Source: Janthinobacterium lividum PAMC 25724 (GTDB taxonomy: Bacteria > Pseudomonadota > Gammaproteobacteria > Burkholderiales > Burkholderiaceae_D). Taken from it: 40,867 nt of DNA. The DNA is taken from positions 1 through 40,867 of the forward strand of contig AHHB01000020.1 of the NCBI GenBank assembly GCA_000242815.2. The letters run 5' to 3'. A program made the position numbers and the translations under genes. The notes under the pieces were generated by a model that saw only the letters and a program-made list of their open reading frames with translations, ran no database searches and had not been told where the DNA came from. Of the stretch, positions 10,561 to 18,351 are shown piece after piece; positions within the stretch are counted from its first letter, which is position 1; the number at the start of each line of letters is the position of its first letter.

Positions 10561-12351
10561 ATGAGCTATCAAGCCCCGCTGAAAGACATGTTGTTCGTCA
10601 TGAACGAATTGGCCGGCCTGGCCGAAATCCACACCTTGCCGGGCTGCGAAGACGCCACGCCCGACACGGCCGAGGCCGTGCTGGAAGAGAATGCCAAATT
10701 CTGCGGCGGCGTGGTGGCCCCCCTGAACTGGCCCAGTGACAAGGAACCGAGTTTTTGGCACGACGGTCAAGTCACTACCTCGAAAGGCTTCAAGGAAGCC
10801 TTCAAGGCCTATGGCGAAGCAGGCTGGCAGGGTGTGCAGCACCCGACGCAATTTGGTGGCCAGGGCTTGCCCAAGCTGCTGGCGACGCCCTGCATCGAAA
10901 TGCTCAACTCGGCCAGCATCTCGTTTGCCCTGGTCGCCCTGCTGTCCGATGGTGCCATCGAAGCACTGTTGACGGCCGGCAGCGACGAGCAGAAGGCTGT
11001 CTACCTGGAAAAGCTGGTGTCGGGCAAGTGGACCGGCACCATGAACCTGACGGAGCCGCAAGCGGGGTCCGACCTGGCCGCCGTGCGCACGCGTGCCGTG
11101 CCGCAGGGCGATGGCAGCTATAAAGTCTTCGGTACCAAGATTTACATCACCTATGGTGAGCACGACATGGCGGAAAACATCGTTCACCTGGTGCTGGCCC
11201 GCACGCCGGACGCGCCCGCTGGCGTGAAAGGCATTTCGCTGTTCATCGTGCCGAAGTTCCTCGTCAATGCCGACGGCAGCCTGGGCGCGCGCAACGACGC
11301 CCATTGCGTGTCCATCGAACACAAGCTGGGCATCAAGGCCAGCCCGACAGCGGTGTTGCAGTTCGGCGACCATGGCGGTGCCATCGGCACTCTGGTAGGT
11401 GAGGAAAACCGCGGCCTCGAATACATGTTCATCATGATGAACGCCGCCCGTTTCGGCGTCGGCGTGCAGGGCATCGGCCTGGCCGAGCGTGCCTACCAGC
11501 AGGCCGTGGCATTTGCCAAGGACCGCGTGCAGTCGCGTGACCTGACGGGCTCGCCTGGCCCCGTTTCCATCATCCACCACCCGGACGTGCGCCGCATGCT
11601 GATGTCCATGCGCTCGCAAACCGAGGCGGCGCGTGCGCTGGCCTATGTGGGCGCGGCCATTAGCGACGTGGCGCACCATCATCCGCAGGCGGACGTGCGC
11701 GCGGAAAGCCTGGCGACCTATGAATATATGGTGCCCATCATCAAGGGCTGGGCCACGGAAATGGCGCAGGATGTGACGCGCGACGGCGTGCAAGTGCATG
11801 GCGGCATGGGCTTCATTGAGGAAACAGGCGCCGCCCAGCATTACCGCGACGCCAAGATTCTCACCATTTACGAAGGCACGACGGCGATCCAGGCAAATGA
11901 CCTCGTGGGCCGCAAGACGGTGCGCGATGGCGGCGCTGTTGCCAAGGCGATCATCGCCCAGGTGCGCGCCACGCAAGCCCAGCTGGGCGAGCTCTCCGGC
12001 GCCGACTTCCAGGCCATGCAGCGCCACCTGGCTGAAGGCAGCGCCGCGCTCGAAGCGGTGGTGGAATACGTGGTGGCGAACATGAAGACGGACATCAAGG
12101 CCGTGTTTGCGGGCAGCGTGCCCTATTTGAAACTGGCCGGCATCGTGCTCGGTGGCTGGCAAATGGCGCGCGCGGCCATCGTGGCGCAACAAAGGCTGGA
12201 AGAGGGCAGTGGCGACGTCTCGTTTTACAAGGCAAAAATCGCCACGGCGCGCTTCTTTGCCGACCACATCCTGTCGCAAGCGCCGGGCTTGCGCGCCAGC
12301 ATCATCGACGGCAGCGCTGGCGTGCTGGCCATGTCGGAAGAGCAGTTTTAA
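10561..12351 (+). CDS. acyl-CoA dehydrogenase, long form with C-terminal extension
   Basis: A 596-residue FAD-dependent acyl-CoA dehydrogenase that introduces the alpha-beta double bond and hands electrons to ETF. The N-terminal helical domain is followed by the flavin region (MNLTEPQAGSDLAAV, then KIYITYGEHDMAENI) and the C-terminal helical domain with VQVHGGMGFIEETGAAQHYRD and ILTIYEGTTAIQ, whose Glu is the expected catalytic base. About 170 further residues form the extension of the ~600-residue subclass. The start is preceded by GGAGAAAAGAAG. Co-location with etfBA fits function. Chain-length specificity cannot be read from sequence. Confidence 0.93.
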   Translation: MSYQAPLKDMLFVMNELAGLAEIHTLPGCEDATPDTAEAVLEENAKFCGGVVAPLNWPSDKEPSFWHDGQVTTSKGFKEAFKAYGEAGWQGVQHPTQFGGQGLPKLLATPCIEMLNSASISFALVALLSDGAIEALLTAGSDEQKAVYLEKLVSGKWTGTMNLTEPQAGSDLAAVRTRAVPQGDGSYKVFGTKIYITYGEHDMAENIVHLVLARTPDAPAGVKGISLFIVPKFLVNADGSLGARNDAHCVSIEHKLGIKASPTAVLQFGDHGGAIGTLVGEENRGLEYMFIMMNAARFGVGVQGIGLAERAYQQAVAFAKDRVQSRDLTGSPGPVSIIHHPDVRRMLMSMRSQTEAARALAYVGAAISDVAHHHPQADVRAESLATYEYMVPIIKGWATEMAQDVTRDGVQVHGGMGFIEETGAAQHYRDAKILTIYEGTTAIQANDLVGRKTVRDGGAVAKAIIAQVRATQAQLGELSGADFQAMQRHLAEGSAALEAVVEYVVANMKTDIKAVFAGSVPYLKLAGIVLGGWQMARAAIVAQQRLEEGSGDVSFYKAKIATARFFADHILSQAPGLRASIIDGSAGVLAMSEEQF

Positions 12352-12375
12352 TCTTAGCCAACCCAACTGCAAATG

Positions 12376-12402
12376 CCGGGGTCGGACCCTGAGGGTCCGA
12401 CC
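12376..12402. repeat. REP-like palindrome, left part, interrupted by the IS
   Basis: GGGTCGGACCC (12379-12389), TGA, then GGGTCCGACCC (12393-12403, the last C shared with the IS end) is a perfect 11-bp stem, preceded by CC. The continuation that belongs to this element (CCAGTCCTTGCTTTTGGGTT) is found beyond the IS at 13867. Joined together, the unit lies between the convergent acyl-CoA dehydrogenase and glycine-zipper genes. Confidence 0.85.
12393..12402. repeat. target-site duplication, left copy
   Basis: GGGTCCGACC directly abuts the left IS end and is repeated exactly at 13857-13866 beyond the right end. Ten bases is within the range known for IS4-family elements. Confidence 0.8.
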
Positions 12403-12485
12403 CAATCCACCCAAGTTAAGGAGCAAGCCCGCGCAATTGATGGCAAATCAATGAAATAGTGCTTGACGTGGCACCGGCTTTGCGC

Positions 12486-12564
12486 GGCCGCCGCCTTGCT
12501 GACCTCTCTTTTTTCGACAGCGGCAAGGCGGCGGCCAATGAAGGTCTTTTGATCTTCATTGGCC
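12486..12564 (+). promoter_or_regulatory. two overlapping hairpins in the transposase leader
   Basis: Hairpin A pairs GGCCGCCGCCTTGC (12486-12499) perfectly with GCAAGGCGGCGGCC (12523-12536). Hairpin B pairs GGCCAATGAAGGTC (12533-12546) with GATCTTCATTGGCC (12551-12564) around TTTT, with one G-U pair. They share bases 12533-12536, so they compete at their junction. Hairpin B ends 4 nt before the transposase ATG and covers the place where a ribosome-binding site should be. This suggests translational control, for example low expression when transcription enters from outside. Confidence 0.65.
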
Positions 12565-12568
12565 TTTC

Positions 12569-13825
12569 ATGTCGCTCGCTTCCTTGCTGTCCGATTTCTC
12601 CGACCATCTTCAATCCGACCAGTTTCGTCTTACCGCCCGCCATCCTGATCATCCAACAGCGTTTCAACGGCGCCGCAAACTGCCACTACCGTCCTTGGTG
12701 GCGCTCATGCTTACCGGCATGCGCAAGAGTGTGCAAACCGAACTTGATGAATTCTTTGGTCATCTGCAACAGCAGGCGCAACTGACGCACGAGGTGAGCG
12801 CCCAGGCTTTCGCTCAGGCACGCTCAAAACTTGCCACCACGGCCATGCCAGAGCTTAACGACTGGCTCATTGCACAAGCACAGCAGCATGGCTACCTGCC
12901 ACGCTGGCACGGTTTCAGGCTGGTCGCCGCTGACGCCTCGACCGTTCGCTTTGGCTTGCGCGCCAGCCATGTCAAACGTGCTGCCGTGGCCGATCAACTG
13001 GTGTTTGGCTTGTTTCTACCCGGTGCCGAATTGATGCTCTCGGCCTCGCTATACAGCACCGACGTCGGTGAACGCCAGATGCTGTTCGAACAGCTCGACC
13101 GGCTTGGCAAGGATGATCTGCTGTTACTCGACCGAGGCTACCCGTGCTATTGGATGCATGCCGTATTGAACCAGCGCCACATTGCCTTCTGCATGCGTGT
13201 CGAACAGGCGCGCGGTGGCGGCTTTCCCTGCGTCAATCAGTTTCTGAAGTCGGGGCTGCAGGAGCAGATCGTCACGCTGCGGGCGCCGGATCGACGCGAT
13301 GCGATTGACTATGAATGTCCCATTGAGCTGCAGACCGTGCGCCTGATACGCCATGTTGCCTCGACCGGCAAGGTGCGTGTTCTGATGACTAACTTACTGG
13401 ACGTTGAACAATTCCCTGCCGCATTGTTCGGAGACCTCTACCACCAACGCTGGCGCATCGAGGAAGCCTTCAAGCGCCTCAAACACCGCCTCCATCTGGA
13501 GCACGTGACGGGACTGTCACAGCAGGCCCTGATGCAGGATCTGGCCGCCAAGGTAATATGCGATAACCTGCAGGCGTTGGCGAGCTGTGCTGCCGGCCAG
13601 CAAGATGCATTGCCGACGGACAGACGCATCAACCGCGCCTATGTCCATTCGGTACTCAAGCCGCTCTTGCCATCGTTGCTGCTTGGGCTGGCGGCAGCCC
13701 ACTTGCTTGCCGACGCGCTGGCTCTGATCGCCAAGCGAACGTTTCAACATCGCCCAGGACAATCAAGGTCACGGCAAACCAACGCCTACAAGCCCCATAA
13801 ATACATGGCCTACAAGGTTGCTTGA
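12569..13825 (+). CDS. IS4-family transposase
   Basis: A 418-residue DDE transposase. The N-terminal part MSLASLLSDFSDHLQ precedes a helical DNA-binding region. The catalytic Asp residues appear in LVAADASTVRFG and LLLLDRGYP. The catalytic Glu is in the diagnostic IS4 YREK signature (Y-2-R-3-E-6-K) within YHQRWRIEEAFKRLKHRL. The frame is intact, so the enzyme is probably functional. No clear Shine-Dalgarno precedes the ATG at 12569; the position is taken up by a hairpin. It is the only gene of the element. Confidence 0.93.
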   Translation: MSLASLLSDFSDHLQSDQFRLTARHPDHPTAFQRRRKLPLPSLVALMLTGMRKSVQTELDEFFGHLQQQAQLTHEVSAQAFAQARSKLATTAMPELNDWLIAQAQQHGYLPRWHGFRLVAADASTVRFGLRASHVKRAAVADQLVFGLFLPGAELMLSASLYSTDVGERQMLFEQLDRLGKDDLLLLDRGYPCYWMHAVLNQRHIAFCMRVEQARGGGFPCVNQFLKSGLQEQIVTLRAPDRRDAIDYECPIELQTVRLIRHVASTGKVRVLMTNLLDVEQFPAALFGDLYHQRWRIEEAFKRLKHRLHLEHVTGLSQQALMQDLAAKVICDNLQALASCAAGQQDALPTDRRINRAYVHSVLKPLLPSLLLGLAAAHLLADALALIAKRTFQHRPGQSRSRQTNAYKPHKYMAYKVA

Positions 13826-13856
13826 TGGCAGCCTGTTGCTTAACTTGGGTGGATTG

Positions 13857-13886
13857 GGGTCCGACCCCAGTCCTTGCTTTTGGGTT
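13857..13886. repeat. REP-like palindrome, right part, and right target duplication
   Basis: The first ten bases (GGGTCCGACC, 13857-13866) are the right copy of the target duplication. They run on into CCAGTCCTTGCTTTTGGGTT, which matches the tail of the copy at 33807 (CCAGTCTTCGCTTTCGGGTT) with few differences. This shows that the IS split one repeat unit. Confidence 0.8.
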
Positions 13887-13890
13887 CGGC

Positions 13891-14514
13891 TTATCTTCTG
13901 ACAATGCCATTGCCCGAGTTGCGTACCAGGTCGCCAGCAGCCAGGCCAGGGTCTTGGTCAAACGCGAAATCGGCCTTGGCCCCTGTTTCATACTGTACCG
14001 TGACGGTCCAGGTCTTGGCATTCTTCATATGGCCTTCGACTTGCTTGCCGGCGTAAGCACCGCCAGCGGCGCCTGCCAGGGTGGCCAGGTCCTTGCCGAG
14101 CCCGCCACCGACCTGGCGGCCCAGCAGGGCGCCCGCCACGCCGCCGCCTATCATGCCCAGCGCCCCGCCTTCGCCCGCTTTGTCAGCGACGTTGACCGCC
14201 AGCACCTTGGCGCAATCGGCGCAGATTTGCTGCGGCTTCTTGGAGGGCTGGCTGGCGTAGGAATTGCCTGCTTTCTGCGCAGCCTTGGCGTCGCTGATAG
14301 CCTGCTCGTGTTCGCTCTTCGCGTCGCGCAGGCATTGCATGCGCGCTTTCGAGCTGCTTTCTTCTGCGCACAATTTCTTGTCATCAGCATAGCGCGTGCT
14401 CGCTTGCTGCGTGTCGTAGGCGTATTGCGCCTTCGGCGAGAGATTTTGCGCGAAGGCGGAAGTGCTGAACAGGGCCGTGATGGCCACTGCGATGATGTAT
14501 GGGCGACGCAGCAT
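13891..14514 (-). CDS. secreted glycine-zipper 2TM protein
   Basis: A 207-residue envelope protein. A signal peptide (MLRRPYIIAVAITALFSTSAFAQ) leads to a charged helical region with several Cys (LCAEESSSKARMQCLRD, ICADCAKV). A glycine-zipper domain follows (GGALGMIGGGVAGALLGRQ, then GGAYAGKQVEG), of the Rickettsia 17-kDa/2TM type. The C-terminal part (KTWTVTVQYETGAKADFAFDQ) resembles SlyB-like outer-membrane proteins. The start at 14514 is chosen because AGGAG lies just upstream and it gives the signal peptide; the frame is open to 14592. A role in envelope integrity is a family-level guess. Confidence 0.8.
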   Translation of the reverse strand: MLRRPYIIAVAITALFSTSAFAQNLSPKAQYAYDTQQASTRYADDKKLCAEESSSKARMQCLRDAKSEHEQAISDAKAAQKAGNSYASQPSKKPQQICADCAKVLAVNVADKAGEGGALGMIGGGVAGALLGRQVGGGLGKDLATLAGAAGGAYAGKQVEGHMKNAKTWTVTVQYETGAKADFAFDQDPGLAAGDLVRNSGNGIVRR

Positions 14515-14644
14515 GATTTTCTCCTGAAGGGGTGTGGCAGTAATGTTGGTATTCTGAGTGCAGTATAGAAGTAAATCATGATTGCTTACCAATACTTACA
14601 TGTGCGTGCCGGGCGCCGAAAATGTCGCTATTCCTATGTAAAAA

Positions 14645-15082
14645 TTAGCCGTAGGCGCCGCCTGTGTACAGCAAGTCGAACAGCCGCGCCATGGTGGCGA
14701 TCAGCACGCCTGCGCCTAGCATCAAGGTAGCGACCAGCACCACGGCCAGGGGCCAGCCCGTGTCCGACAGGCGGCCAGAGGCGGCGTTGTAGCGCGCATC
14801 CCACTTGTCATCCGGCATCAATCCCAGTACCAGTGCTTCGAGGAAGCCGATCAGGGCGGACAGGACAAGGGGCAATATCTGGTAAAACCAGTCGGCTTGG
14901 GGAAGCAGCTGGTGCAGCAGCAGCAGGCTGGCGGGCAGGGCGGTCATGTGTAGCCATCCCCAGCGGTCCTTGGCGCCATGCAGATAGAAGCGGTGCGCAC
15001 CCAGCATGCCCAGCAGGAAGGCTAGCAAGGTGGTGCCTGCCTTGTTCTTGTGCGACTGTTGCAAAATGCTTGCGGTGGTCAT
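14645..15082 (-). CDS. TM2-domain membrane protein
   Basis: A 145-residue inner-membrane protein. Residues ~15-35 carry the TM2 signature (LLAFLLGMLGAHRFYLHGAKDRW), in which a short helical hairpin surrounds G-x-HRFYLG-like residues. Further hydrophobic stretches follow at ~43-57, ~68-88 and ~112-132. The function of bacterial TM2 proteins is not established. No strong ribosome-binding site is visible. It is divergent from rpsP across about 295 bp; apart from the rpsP promoter I see nothing notable there. Confidence 0.75.
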   Translation of the reverse strand: MTTASILQQSHKNKAGTTLLAFLLGMLGAHRFYLHGAKDRWGWLHMTALPASLLLLHQLLPQADWFYQILPLVLSALIGFLEALVLGLMPDDKWDARYNAASGRLSDTGWPLAVVLVATLMLGAGVLIATMARLFDLLYTGGAYG

Positions 15083-15307
15083 AAGATTTAGAGTTACTCA
15101 TCGGTAAAGATTGCCAGTATCGGTCATTGCCTGTCGCAACGATAGCACTTTCATGTGCCGTCCAGGCGGTGCTGTCGCGCAATGGCACCGGCTTGGCGCA
15201 CCGGCGTGGCGTTGTCGGCACGATACACGCACGCGGCTATTGCGTCTTCGGTCATGACTGGTCATAATGTTTGATTAGCCCAAATTACACGCCCGTCATC
15301 ATAACGC

Positions 15308-15337
15308 TTGCTGCCTGGCGGTAAAGCGCGCTATAAT
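15308..15337 (+). promoter_or_regulatory. sigma70-type promoter of the rpsP operon
   Basis: TTGCTG (15308-15313) and a consensus TATAAT (15332-15337) are separated by 18 bp, about 40 bp before the rpsP start. This is a strong match, as expected for a ribosomal protein operon. Confidence 0.8.
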
Positions 15338-15377
15338 TTGCGGCTTTTTCCGCCTCAGCACACTTTTTGGAAATATT

Positions 15378-15629
15378 ATGGTCGTTATTCGTTTAGCTCG
15401 TGGAGGCGCCAAGAAGCGCCCGTTCTTCAACATCGTCGCTACTGACTCGCGCAATCGCCGCGATGGTCGCTTCATTGAGCGTATCGGTTTTTACAACCCG
15501 ATGGCGCAAGGTGGCGAAGTTCCACTGCGTATCACCGCAGACCGTCTGGCCTACTGGCAAGGCGTTGGCGCACAATTGTCGCCAACCGTTGCTCGCTTGG
15601 TAGCCAGCAACAACAAAGCAGCAGCTTAA
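15378..15629 (+). CDS. rpsP: 30S ribosomal protein S16
   Basis: An 83-residue S16, the usual length. The sequence [20 protein letters not shown] and the later [10 protein letters not shown] and [15 protein letters not shown] are typical. It assembles into the 30S subunit. It is the first gene of the conserved operon rpsP-rimM-trmD-rplS and has its own strong promoter. Confidence 0.98.
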   Translation: MVVIRLARGGAKKRPFFNIVATDSRNRRDGRFIERIGFYNPMAQGGEVPLRITADRLAYWQGVGAQLSPTVARLVASNNKAAA

Positions 15630-15642
15630 TTAGATCACTGGT

Positions 15643-16206
15643 TTGACGGTCAAGACTGCATCCGGGGTGAAAGTCCCCGATGACCTGGTACAGGTAGGCT
15701 ATGTCTCCGGTGCCTATGGCATTGCTGGCGGCGTAAGGATCACTCCTTTCTCCGACGACGCGGATGCATTATTAAGCGTCAAAACCTGGTGGTTTGATAA
15801 ACCGACCTTGCATGATGTTCAAGTCAGGCAAGCGAAGTTACACGGCGGCGACGTCGTGGCCCAGCTGGTGGGTGTGGTCGGGCGGGATGCCGCAGAAGCA
15901 CTGAAAGGTGTTTCTGTGCAAATTCCGCGTAGCCATTTCCCGACGCTGACGGCCGATGAATTCTATTGGTCCGATCTGATCGGGCTGACAGTCGAGAATT
16001 TGCAAGGCGAGTGCCTTGGCACAGTGCACGACATGATGAGCAATGGTCCGCAGTCGATCTTGCGCGTTACGCCCGTTGCAGATGCTGATGCCGATGAGAC
16101 CGTTGAAAAGGCGCCTGAGCGCCTGATCCCGTTTGTTGGTCAGTTTGTCATTAACGTTGACAAGGCTGCCAGCAAGATCACGGTCGACTGGGGCCTCGAT
16201 TATTAA
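15643..16206 (+). CDS. rimM: 16S rRNA processing protein RimM
   Basis: A 187-residue 30S maturation factor that binds S19 and helps 16S rRNA processing. The N-terminal RimM domain has VQVGYVSGAYGIAGGVRITPF; the PRC-barrel half contains EFYWSDLIGLTVENLQGE and ERLIPFVGQFVINVD. The assigned start is a TTG at 15643 (MTVKTASGVKV), 13 bp after the rpsP stop. A GTG at 15667 is the alternative, and neither has a clear ribosome-binding site. Confidence 0.96.
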   Translation: MTVKTASGVKVPDDLVQVGYVSGAYGIAGGVRITPFSDDADALLSVKTWWFDKPTLHDVQVRQAKLHGGDVVAQLVGVVGRDAAEALKGVSVQIPRSHFPTLTADEFYWSDLIGLTVENLQGECLGTVHDMMSNGPQSILRVTPVADADADETVEKAPERLIPFVGQFVINVDKAASKITVDWGLDY

Positions 16207-16256
16207 ACCGCCTGCGCATCATTTTGCGCCGGGCAAACTTTGCCGGATGGTGAGCG

Positions 16257-17003
16257 ATGCAATTTGATGTCGTGACCCTGTTCCCGGAAATGTTTGCCGC
16301 GCTGACGCAGTCGGGTGTGACCCGGCGTGCCTTCGAGCAGGGTAAATGCGGCTTGTCGCTGTGGAATCCCCGTGATTTCACGACCGACAATCACCGTACC
16401 GTGGATGACCGCCCTTACGGCGGCGGCCCCGGCATGGTGATGATGGCGCGCCCCCTCGAAGCGACAATCAATGCCGCGAAGCAACGTCAGGCCGATCTCG
16501 GACTGGCGTTACCCCGCGTGGTGTTTATGTCGCCGCAGGGTCGCGCGCTGACGCACGAGCGCGTCACGCAGTTGAAAGCCGAACCTGGCTTGGTGATCCT
16601 GTGTGGCCGTTATGAAGCCGTAGACCAGCGTTTGCTTGAGCGCTGTGTCGACGAAGAAATCAGTGTTGGCGACTTTGTCCTGTCGGGCGGTGAATTGCCC
16701 GCCATGGCGCTGATGGATGCGGTGATACGCCTGTTACCCGGTGTGTTGAACACCGAGGCATCGGCCGTCGAGGATAGCTTCGTCAATGGCTTGCTCGATT
16801 CGCCGCACTACACGCGGCCGGAAACCTATGAAGGCATGGCCGTGCCGCCCGTCTTGATGGGGGGTAATCATGCCGAGATCGTCAAGTGGCGCCGCCAGCG
16901 CATGCTGGAAGCGACCGCGACAAAGCGGCCTGACCTGCTGGTCAGTGCGCGTGCCGCCGGCTTGCTCAGCAAGACCGACGAAAAATTCTTGGCCAGCCTG
17001 TAA
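16257..17003 (+). CDS. trmD: tRNA (guanine37-N1)-methyltransferase
   Basis: A 248-residue SPOUT-fold enzyme that methylates G37 of tRNAs with S-adenosylmethionine, preventing +1 frameshifting. Family landmarks are intact: [13 protein letters not shown] at the start, [13 protein letters not shown], the knot-region AdoMet site [12 protein letters not shown] and the [12 protein letters not shown] stretch, then [16 protein letters not shown]. It sits between rimM and rplS in the standard order. Confidence 0.98.
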   Translation: MQFDVVTLFPEMFAALTQSGVTRRAFEQGKCGLSLWNPRDFTTDNHRTVDDRPYGGGPGMVMMARPLEATINAAKQRQADLGLALPRVVFMSPQGRALTHERVTQLKAEPGLVILCGRYEAVDQRLLERCVDEEISVGDFVLSGGELPAMALMDAVIRLLPGVLNTEASAVEDSFVNGLLDSPHYTRPETYEGMAVPPVLMGGNHAEIVKWRRQRMLEATATKRPDLLVSARAAGLLSKTDEKFLASL

Positions 17004-17133
17004 GTTGTCTCCGGACGGCCTGCAGGGTGGCCAGTAGTGCCGGGCATGTTGCCCATATTGTGTTACCCATCCTCTACCGGGCGGATACTTGCTATCCACA
17101 GTGCGCCGGCATGATGGTTTTCGGAGTTATAAA

Positions 17134-17517
17134 ATGGACTTGATTCAACAATTAGAGCAGGAAGAAATTGCTCGTCTGGGTAAAACCATTCCTGAATTCG
17201 CACCAGGCGATACCGTTATCGTCAGCGTCAACGTAGTCGAAGGTACGCGCAAGCGCGCCCAGGCTTACGAAGGCGTCGTTATCTCCCGTCGTAACCGTGG
17301 CCTGAACTCGAACTTCATCGTTCGTAAGATCTCGTCCGGCGAAGGCGTTGAGCGTACGTTCCAACTGTACTCGCCGCTGATCGCTTCGATCGAAGTGAAA
17401 CGCCGTGGTGATGTTCGCCGCGCCAAGCTGTACTATCTGCGTGAGCGTTCGGGTAAATCGGCGCGTATCAAAGAAAAATTGCCAAATCGCCGCGTTGTGG
17501 CGAAAGCAAGCGCGTAA
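17134..17517 (+). CDS. rplS: 50S ribosomal protein L19
   Basis: A 127-residue L19, located at the 30S-50S interface. It starts [22 protein letters not shown] after GGAGTT; upstream in-frame codons (from 17089) are not family-like and are dropped. [21 protein letters not shown] and [20 protein letters not shown] are typical. It is the last gene of the operon and is followed at once by a clear terminator. Confidence 0.98.
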   Translation: MDLIQQLEQEEIARLGKTIPEFAPGDTVIVSVNVVEGTRKRAQAYEGVVISRRNRGLNSNFIVRKISSGEGVERTFQLYSPLIASIEVKRRGDVRRAKLYYLRERSGKSARIKEKLPNRRVVAKASA

Positions 17518-17540
17518 TATCAGCGTCTGCGTTGGGAAAA

Positions 17541-17567
17541 GGGGTGCCTCGCGGCGCCCCTTTTTTT
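17541..17567 (+). terminator. Rho-independent terminator after rplS
   Basis: GGGGTGCC (17541-17548) pairs with GGCGCCCC (17553-17560) around a TCGC loop, followed by seven T. It ends the rpsP-rimM-trmD-rplS transcript. Confidence 0.93.
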
Positions 17568-17597
17568 ATTGATGGCGTTGTGATGAGAGAGATAGCA

Positions 17598-18254
17598 ATG
17601 GCGATAGCATTTGATCCGCAGCAATTAGCCATCGATTCGATCGCCGGCGAGGCGGCGCTGGACGCCATGCGCCTGACGCCGGACTGGTTGCGCCAGCGTC
17701 TGGCCTATCCGCCTCACTGGCAGCCCGAGATGACTCAGGATTTCCTCTCCGTGCGCGCCATCCCGGTGCGCGCCGCTGTGCTCATTGCCATGGTGCAACG
17801 GCCGCAGGGTTTGACCATCTTGCTGACCTTGCGCACGCAGCACCTGAGCAGCCATGCGGGCCAGGTCAGCTTTCCCGGTGGGCGCAGCGAGGCGTTCGAT
17901 GGCTCGTCCGTGGTCACGGCGCTGCGCGAAACGCAGGAAGAGGTGGGGCTGGCGAGTGAGCATATCGAAGTGCTGGGCTGCCTGCCCGACTATCTGACGG
18001 GCACCGGCTACCAGGTCACGCCCGTGGTAGGCTTGGTCATGCCGCCGTTCGAACTGCGCGCCGACCCATCCGAAGTGGCGGAAATCTTTGAAGTGCCGCT
18101 GGCCTTCCTGATGGATGGTCTCAACCATCAGCGCCTGTCGGTGGAATTGCCCGGCGGACGGCGTTCGTTCTACGCCATGCCGTACGAGCGTTTCTATATT
18201 TGGGGTGCTACGGCGGGCATGCTGCGTAATCTGTTTCACCTCTTGCGCGCGTAA
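17598..18254 (+). CDS. NUDIX hydrolase, CoA pyrophosphatase-like
   Basis: A 218-residue NUDIX protein of the YeaB/NUDT7 group, which cleaves coenzyme A or its esters. The group signature precedes and overlaps the NUDIX box: LLTLRTQHLSSHAGQVSFPGG, then ALRETQEEVGL with the metal-binding REXXEE core. The start at 17598 (MAIAFDPQQL) is preferred because GAGAGAGA lies just upstream; the frame stays open to 17532, but that part lies in the rplS terminator, and an ATG at 17583 is possible. The substrate is inferred from family only. Confidence 0.88.
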   Translation: MAIAFDPQQLAIDSIAGEAALDAMRLTPDWLRQRLAYPPHWQPEMTQDFLSVRAIPVRAAVLIAMVQRPQGLTILLTLRTQHLSSHAGQVSFPGGRSEAFDGSSVVTALRETQEEVGLASEHIEVLGCLPDYLTGTGYQVTPVVGLVMPPFELRADPSEVAEIFEVPLAFLMDGLNHQRLSVELPGGRRSFYAMPYERFYIWGATAGMLRNLFHLLRA

Positions 18255-18351
18255 AATGGTGTCCCGCACGTAATAAGTTTGATTCCAGCACTGCACTGCG
18301 CTATCGTAGCGGGCATTGCGGCATTGCTGAAAAAGACAAAAAGGACGTTTG

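Larger units (their letters stand above)
12403..13856 (+). mobile_element. IS4-family insertion sequence, apparently complete (1454 bp)
   Basis: The ends are perfect 18-bp inverted repeats: CAATCCACCCAAGTTAAG at 12403-12420 and its complement at 13839-13856. They are flanked by a 10-bp direct repeat (12393-12402 and 13857-13866). One intact DDE transposase gene fills the element, after a strongly structured leader of about 150 bp. Intact ends, duplication and reading frame point to a recent and possibly active insertion. It landed within a dispersed GGGGTCGG-type palindrome, whose two halves now flank it. Confidence 0.92.

Noticed and set aside
10471..12426. 651-codon open frame on the minus strand
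   Set aside because: It lies opposite the acyl-CoA dehydrogenase and shows His/Arg/Gly-rich shadow composition with no recognisable domain.
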